DNA of 64,000 nt, from contig NC_052614.1 in assembly GCF_016545825.1 (NCBI RefSeq), forward strand, positions 32,954,072 to 33,018,071, in the 5' to 3' direction. Position 1 is the first letter of the stretch. The number at the start of each line of letters is the position of its first letter. The notes beneath the pieces are model-generated. The model saw only the letters and a program-made list of their open reading frames with translations. It was not told the origin of the DNA and did no database searches. Source of the DNA: Eucalyptus grandis. Lineage: Eukaryota; Streptophyta; Magnoliopsida; Myrtales; Myrtaceae. Of this stretch, positions 59,972 to 64,000 are shown piece by piece. Position numbers and translations under genes: made by a program.

Positions 59972-60220
59972 ACCCATCGGTGGGCAGTTGAGTTGGTTCG
60001 GTTTTGAGCACTTCATCGTAGAGGTCCCAAGGTCGAAACTACGTAGTTACTAACACATCTTAAGTGGGGGGCTATGATGGTGGGGTCATATGCTAGTCTC
60101 TCCTAAGGAAGGAGGAAGAAAGAGGAGGCAAAAAAAAAAAAAAAAAGGTATAGGGGTCCTTCGGTGCCATCCGGGCACGGGGGCCGTGGTGGAGTCCTTG
60201 GTTACCAAAAAAAAAAAAAA
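59972..60220 (+). mobile_element. tRNA-derived SINE with perfect target duplication
   Basis: About 249 bp inserted in copy B. It starts ACCCATCGGTGGG, has a Pol III A-box-like GGGCAGTTGAGTTGGT near its 5' end and a B-box-like GGTCGAAAC about 45 bp on, an internal A-run (60131-60146) and ends in a run of about 14 A. It is flanked by ACTTTTATGTTTGAG (59957-59971 and 60221-60235). Copy A has the empty site at about 47420-47440. So it moved after the large duplication. Confidence 0.88.
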
Positions 60221-60600
60221 ACTTTTATGTTTGAGGCTTGCCAAGCTTTGCATGGTGAATGTGATCAGAAATTGTTTGGAAAAGAAATTATATCATGCTC
60301 TATAATCATGATTACGTGATGATAAGGTCAAATTATAAAACGAAAGAAAGCTTTTCAAGTTGGAAAACGAGAACGTGTTAATGATTGTTATCCCTATAAT
60401 GGAATTTTTTTCTTGGGTCGAACTATCTTAAAACTTCTCACACACAATAATTTCAAAAGTGACTTAATGATTGATGATAGTTTTGGATGGATTGGTCGCG
60501 AATAAATGTTGGCGTGATTTGTTTGATCAGAGATTATTCATGGACTTGAGATATTCTCATCCATTATATGCGGTTAGAATAAAACAAAACAAAATAAAAT

Positions 60601-60618
60601 AGAGAGAGAGAAAAGAGA

Positions 60619-60651
<33 letters not shown>
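60601..60651. repeat. GA microsatellite
   Basis: Interrupted (GA)n, about 50 bp, followed by 'gcacctaacacactcttg'. Another CT/GA run (62893-62920) lies in the last intron of IRE1-like gene 2. Confidence 0.9.
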
Positions 60652-60835
60652 CACCTAACACACTCTTGTAATCACGGGAAATCCAATCTTATTCTTCCTA
60701 TCTCTCTAAACCGATAAATATTCTGAGTACCTACCTATCACCAAAGTAAAATTATAAAGCCAAATACCAATAAAAGAAAATAAATTATTAGCCAAATCAT
60801 CGTATGTCAAAAGTGAAAAAAAATAAAGCATACAA

Positions 60836-61281
60836 GGGTGTGCATGGCAATTCGCCAATTTTTGTATTCTTTTATTGTTTTGTTACCCAAAAAAAAAAAA
60901 AAAAAAAAAAGAGTAGAATAGAAAAATGGCCAAAGAATAGATTTGAAATAGAAACAAGAAGTAGAAAAAGTAATTTCTTGTTCATGAGAATAATTTCTAA
61001 AAATATGTTTTTTTTTTTTCTTTTTTTTCCCTGCCATTAGCCACCCCTTGCTCATTGCCATCAGCCACTGTTAGCAAAAAAAAGGAAAATAAAAAAAATT
61101 ATTAAATAATTAAAAGAAATTGTGGGTTGTACTAAATGTATTCCTATTCTTTTTATATTCCAATAATATAAATTTTGTATAGTTATCAAACATATTCTTT
61201 TACTAAAAAATTGTTCCACGGAATGGAAATGGAAAAAAGACTATTTCTCAAAAGAAATTGTTCTTCGGACAAAACGCGCCC
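60836..61281. mobile_element. Possible second Tourist-type MITE, decayed
   Basis: Starts GGGTGTGCATGGCAA, identical in 13 of 15 bases to the start of the 13.5-kb MITE, and ends ACGCGCCC before TAA, at a similar length (446 bp). The left flank is CAA instead of TAA. The internal inverted repeat is blurred by A and T runs. Likely a diverged relative. Confidence 0.45.
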
Positions 61282-61284
61282 TAA

Positions 61285-62683
61285 GTATCCATATAGAAAT
61301 ATTGCCACAGTGATGATCCATGCAAAAGCCAAATATTATTTTACAAAAACTTTTACTTTTTGTCGTTATAGTTTTATTTTTGTTTTCTAATGAAATTCTT
61401 TTAATTTGTTCAATGATATCCTTCTATTTTTTTTCACAAAATTTTCAGTCAAGTCTCTTTGACACCAAATGCAGCCAAATCTAGCTGACATGACCATCGA
61501 GTGATATCGTAATGAGTATGACATGATTAAATTTTTTCCAATGTAGATGTCCAAACGAGCGTCAACATTGGGTAACGAGTCATAGTTCAATACTGTCTAT
61601 GTCAGTTATTTTTTACACACACGCATCCATGTGTGCATTCATATATATTTTTCACATCATACTTTGGGGTCATTTGATACCACGTTTGTGAATTTGGTCT
61701 GATTTTGTATCGGATAGACTTGAGTTGAAATTTTATAAAACTAGAACAACTTGATTGGACAAACTAAATGTACATAAATTTGATTAGAAAATGGATGGAG
61801 TATGTAGATGATACATAAGATTTTTCATCCACTTTATATTACATTTAGAACCATTAAAATGCATTTTCTTGCCATTTATTTCTTTATGAGGTTGTGAAAT
61901 ACACGAGTGTTATTATATATATTTTAATTACATGTGGATTCATACTTTCAATTCCCAAAGCCATTAGCTCCAATGAGAGAAAATTATCAACTACACGAGA
62001 TATGTTAGAAATTACACTAAAAAATCGTTAACCATGTGGTTAAATACTTCAAAATAATAGAGTTATGTCTATTTCATAGGTAAATACTTGCAAGTAGAGT
62101 GACATTTCTTTCATAACTGAGAATGTTACCTACTCCATTGACATTTACTTAACCTAAATATTTTTCTTTAGATATTTAGATTGCATATGGAAAAAAATTA
62201 CTAGCTAGGCAAACAGGTTGCTGAACTACTAACGGGTTGAAGGGTACTTTTTGTTGATGAAAGTGTCGACGAGGGCTGATCACCGGGTCGTGTTGGGCCA
62301 AGCGTGTGCCTGGACCTTTGTTTTCTTTTTTTTGAACTCTAAAAACACAATTTTTGGAAAAAAAAAAAGTGCAAGAGTTATATTTAAAAATTGCGATATT
62401 GAAAAAAAATTGCACGAAATTGAAATATAATATTTGTTTATGCAATATCAAGAACAATACAATAAACATTTAAAGTATGCGGCAATAGTATACCATAAAA
62501 TTATTTAAATTTGATATTCGGAAAAATACGAACGGAGTACTAAGCCCGTCCAACTTGATCCTCGTAACCAAGACAGCGTACACAACAAAAGGGACAAGTG
62601 GAATGTCCCGTAATATTCATGGCCAACCCTGCTGGCTTGAAGAAGGAATCACCGTGGGAAGCGGCCGAAGGGTCAAAAGCACG
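61285..62683. other. Intergenic, 3' flank of IRE1-like gene 2
   Basis: AT-rich without supported gene. 62580-62683 probably holds the 3' untranslated region of the minus-strand IRE1-like gene. It shows no clear similarity to the flank of IRE1-like gene 1 (47.5-49.5 kb). Confidence 0.4.
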
Positions 62684-63234
62684 TTACTTAGAAAGTACTC
62701 CCGCAAGCAATTTCTCCTTTTTGCAGCTTTGGGACACCACTTTGTATGACTCAATCAAGAGTCTGGAGAATCGTTTCGCGAAGTAAGCATCCAAACCATT
62801 AGGATCCGATCCGTGGATTGCCTGCCAGTATCATCAAAGCAATAACAGATATGAGCCTTGTATGCATGCAGCTGTAGATATCATCACTGTTCCACAGAGA
62901 GAGAGAGAGAGAGTGAGAGAGTACCTTAACTTTTTCTGGAGCATGCCTTAGATGGTTAAACTTATTTCGCACGACTCTCAATAAGTCTCTGACACAGCTA
63001 CCGTCATAGGGCATACGTCTGTGTTGACGTAGGTCGTCCATAACATCTTTATCTATTTTCTCATCCCAACTCCCATCAAAAACCGATTGCGCAATGTTCT
63101 CCAATGCATTTAGAAGATCTAAATTGCCTTTCCTAGCTTCCGATTCTACTTCATCGCTGATGTCATGAAGAAAGGTCAATCTCATCTTTGAACTCCAAAA
63201 AAATGGATGGTGAAGCACCTCCGATGTCTTTGGC
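62684..63234 (-). CDS. IRE1-like kinase/endoribonuclease, C-terminal KEN RNase exons (gene 2, partial)
   Basis: Exon 63234-62925 and last exon 62821-62684 (stop TAA at 62684-62686), joined in phase 0. They encode the tail of the kinase (RPKTSEVLHHPFFW) and a complete KEN domain: RLTFLHDISDEVE, ALENIAQSVFDGSWDEKID, MDDLRQHRRMPYDGSCVRDLLRVVRNKFNHLR, then GLDAYFAKRFSRLLIESYKVV. The residues equivalent to the yeast Ire1 RNase residues Tyr1043, Arg1056, Asn1057 and His1061 are all present with the right spacing (MPYDG; RNKFNH), so the nuclease centre looks intact. IRE1 RNase cuts bZIP60 mRNA and other ER-bound transcripts after kinase-mediated dimerisation. Earlier exons must lie beyond 64000; 63235-64000 has no kinase exon and is probably intron. 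It cannot belong to the kinase piece at 49.6-51.4 kb, which lies downstream on the same strand. Confidence 0.85.
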
Positions 63235-64000
63235 CTGCTAGTCATAGAAAGTAATTTACCATTGACCAAACATGCTCAAAAAAATCAATTATACGAACGA
63301 TACTGAAGTGGGCTGACTTCTTGAGTTCAAAAGCATCGCAAATTTGGCATTCTTGCAATCTTTAAAACAATTAAAACTGCATTAACTCAATGAAAGAGTA
63401 AGCAAAATGTCTGAAAACTTCCATGCACTTCACAACTCACGAGTCCGGGATGAAGGGAATTGTTTGACTACAACAAGAACTCAGGAATTATTTACTCCAG
63501 TTACCTTAAATTAGAAATCTAATCATCAAGTCCTAAGGATTCTTATTTCATATTAAGTGTCATATGCTAAACTCTCGGAATCTTCACATGAAATCCTTTT
63601 CAGTGTATGTATAGCAAATATAATACTGCGTTAGGAATGATTGGAATTTATTTATTCATGGGTGGGTAACAAACTTATCTCCCTAATAACTAGGCCTCCC
63701 ACAATGATCATCTCCATTTGAATATCACAATTGTCAAAGGCATTTAGGCTATCACATGGTCAACCTTTTCTCCGGCTACTGTTGTTGATTGCCAAAAGAA
63801 ATGAGCGATCTACGCTTTGTTTGCTCATTAAGTAGAGCCCCACCAGTAGGACAGATATTTAAGCTGTGTTGGACGAATTTGAGGCCACCTTTAGTACTTG
63901 TGAGATTAAGTGATGTTGGAATTCAGTCAACTAGCAATGACTATAAAAATCTATCAAATGGCAGAAGGAAAATGGTGGTGATGCAAATTAAGGATGACAA
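63235..64000 (-). other. Probable intron of IRE1-like gene 2
   Basis: No IRE1 exon (for instance the D-P-N-P.LRPK segment that precedes the KEN exon) is visible on the minus strand; the open frame only runs a few codons into this stretch. AT-rich, no repeats recognised. Confidence 0.4.

Larger units (their letters stand above)
54301..60335. repeat. Large direct duplication, copy B
   Basis: Colinear with copy A (44089-47535) over about 3.5 kb in two blocks: 54301-57022 with 44089-46796, and 59316-60335 with 46797-47535. Differences: a 2.29-kb extra segment (57023-59315), a 249-bp SINE (59972-60220), a shorter left end (the A-rich run at 44210-44260 is reduced), and scattered small indels. Same orientation as A, start-to-start distance 10.2 kb. 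The unit between A and B includes IRE1-like gene 1; IRE1-like gene 2 follows B. Confidence 0.85.

Overview
The window is nuclear DNA from a flowering plant. Genes have many short introns with GT-AG borders, there is a TIR-NBS-LRR resistance gene, plant UPF0481/DUF247 sequence, plant-type IRE1 kinase/RNase exons, and the intergenic DNA is AT-rich and full of Copia, LINE, SINE and MITE debris. The style of the TNL locus and of the intergenic repeats makes me think of a woody eudicot of the Myrtaceae (Eucalyptus-like), but that is a guess. Only one gene looks complete; all recognisable host genes and gene pieces apart from the UPF0481 remnant and a TRM61 fragment read on the minus strand.

Layout. 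1-6.2 kb is a graveyard: a UPF0481/DUF247 pseudogene (1882-2335), two tandem copies of a broken unidentified two-exon coding unit on the minus strand (2.8-4.2 kb), and a decayed copy of the 3' end of the intact gene that lies 18 kb further on (5.3-6.2 kb). 7.4-14 kb is mobile DNA: two related elements with AGGGGTG-type ends, a 3.33 kb solo LTR with a perfect 5-bp target duplication, and a foldback Tourist-type MITE. 15.5-19.8 kb holds a TIR-NBS-LRR gene with all exons recognisable but three frame breaks. 20.5-22.1 kb has two short tandem repeats.

23.4-29.15 kb (minus) is the one complete gene: 14 exons that join in frame to a 455-residue ER/Golgi-type coiled-coil membrane protein (the Arabidopsis At2g24420/At4g31340 family). 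Its upstream flank has been duplicated (29.4-30.7 kb and again at 31.4-33.1 kb), including two G-boxes. 35.7-37.7 kb is a diverged minisatellite of about 75-bp units, directly followed by a wrecked Copia element (37.7-41.8 kb) and the 3' stump of a LINE with target duplication (42.2-42.5 kb).

44-64 kb is dominated by a large direct duplication: copy A (44.1-47.5 kb) and copy B (54.3-60.3 kb). Next to each copy, on the same strand, lies IRE1-like sequence: beside A, the N-terminal part and kinase N-lobe of an IRE1-like protein without sensor domain or membrane segment (49.6-51.4 kb); beside B, the last two exons with the complete KEN RNase domain of another (62.7-63.2 kb, continuing past the right edge). 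I read this as a tandem array of IRE1-like genes plus spacer. A 100-N assembly gap (48671-48770), a LINE ORF1 fragment, a captured TRM61 methyltransferase fragment and a SINE that is present only in copy B complete the region.

No rRNA, tRNA, CRISPR array or microbial-type operon was found. All boundaries were read by eye.
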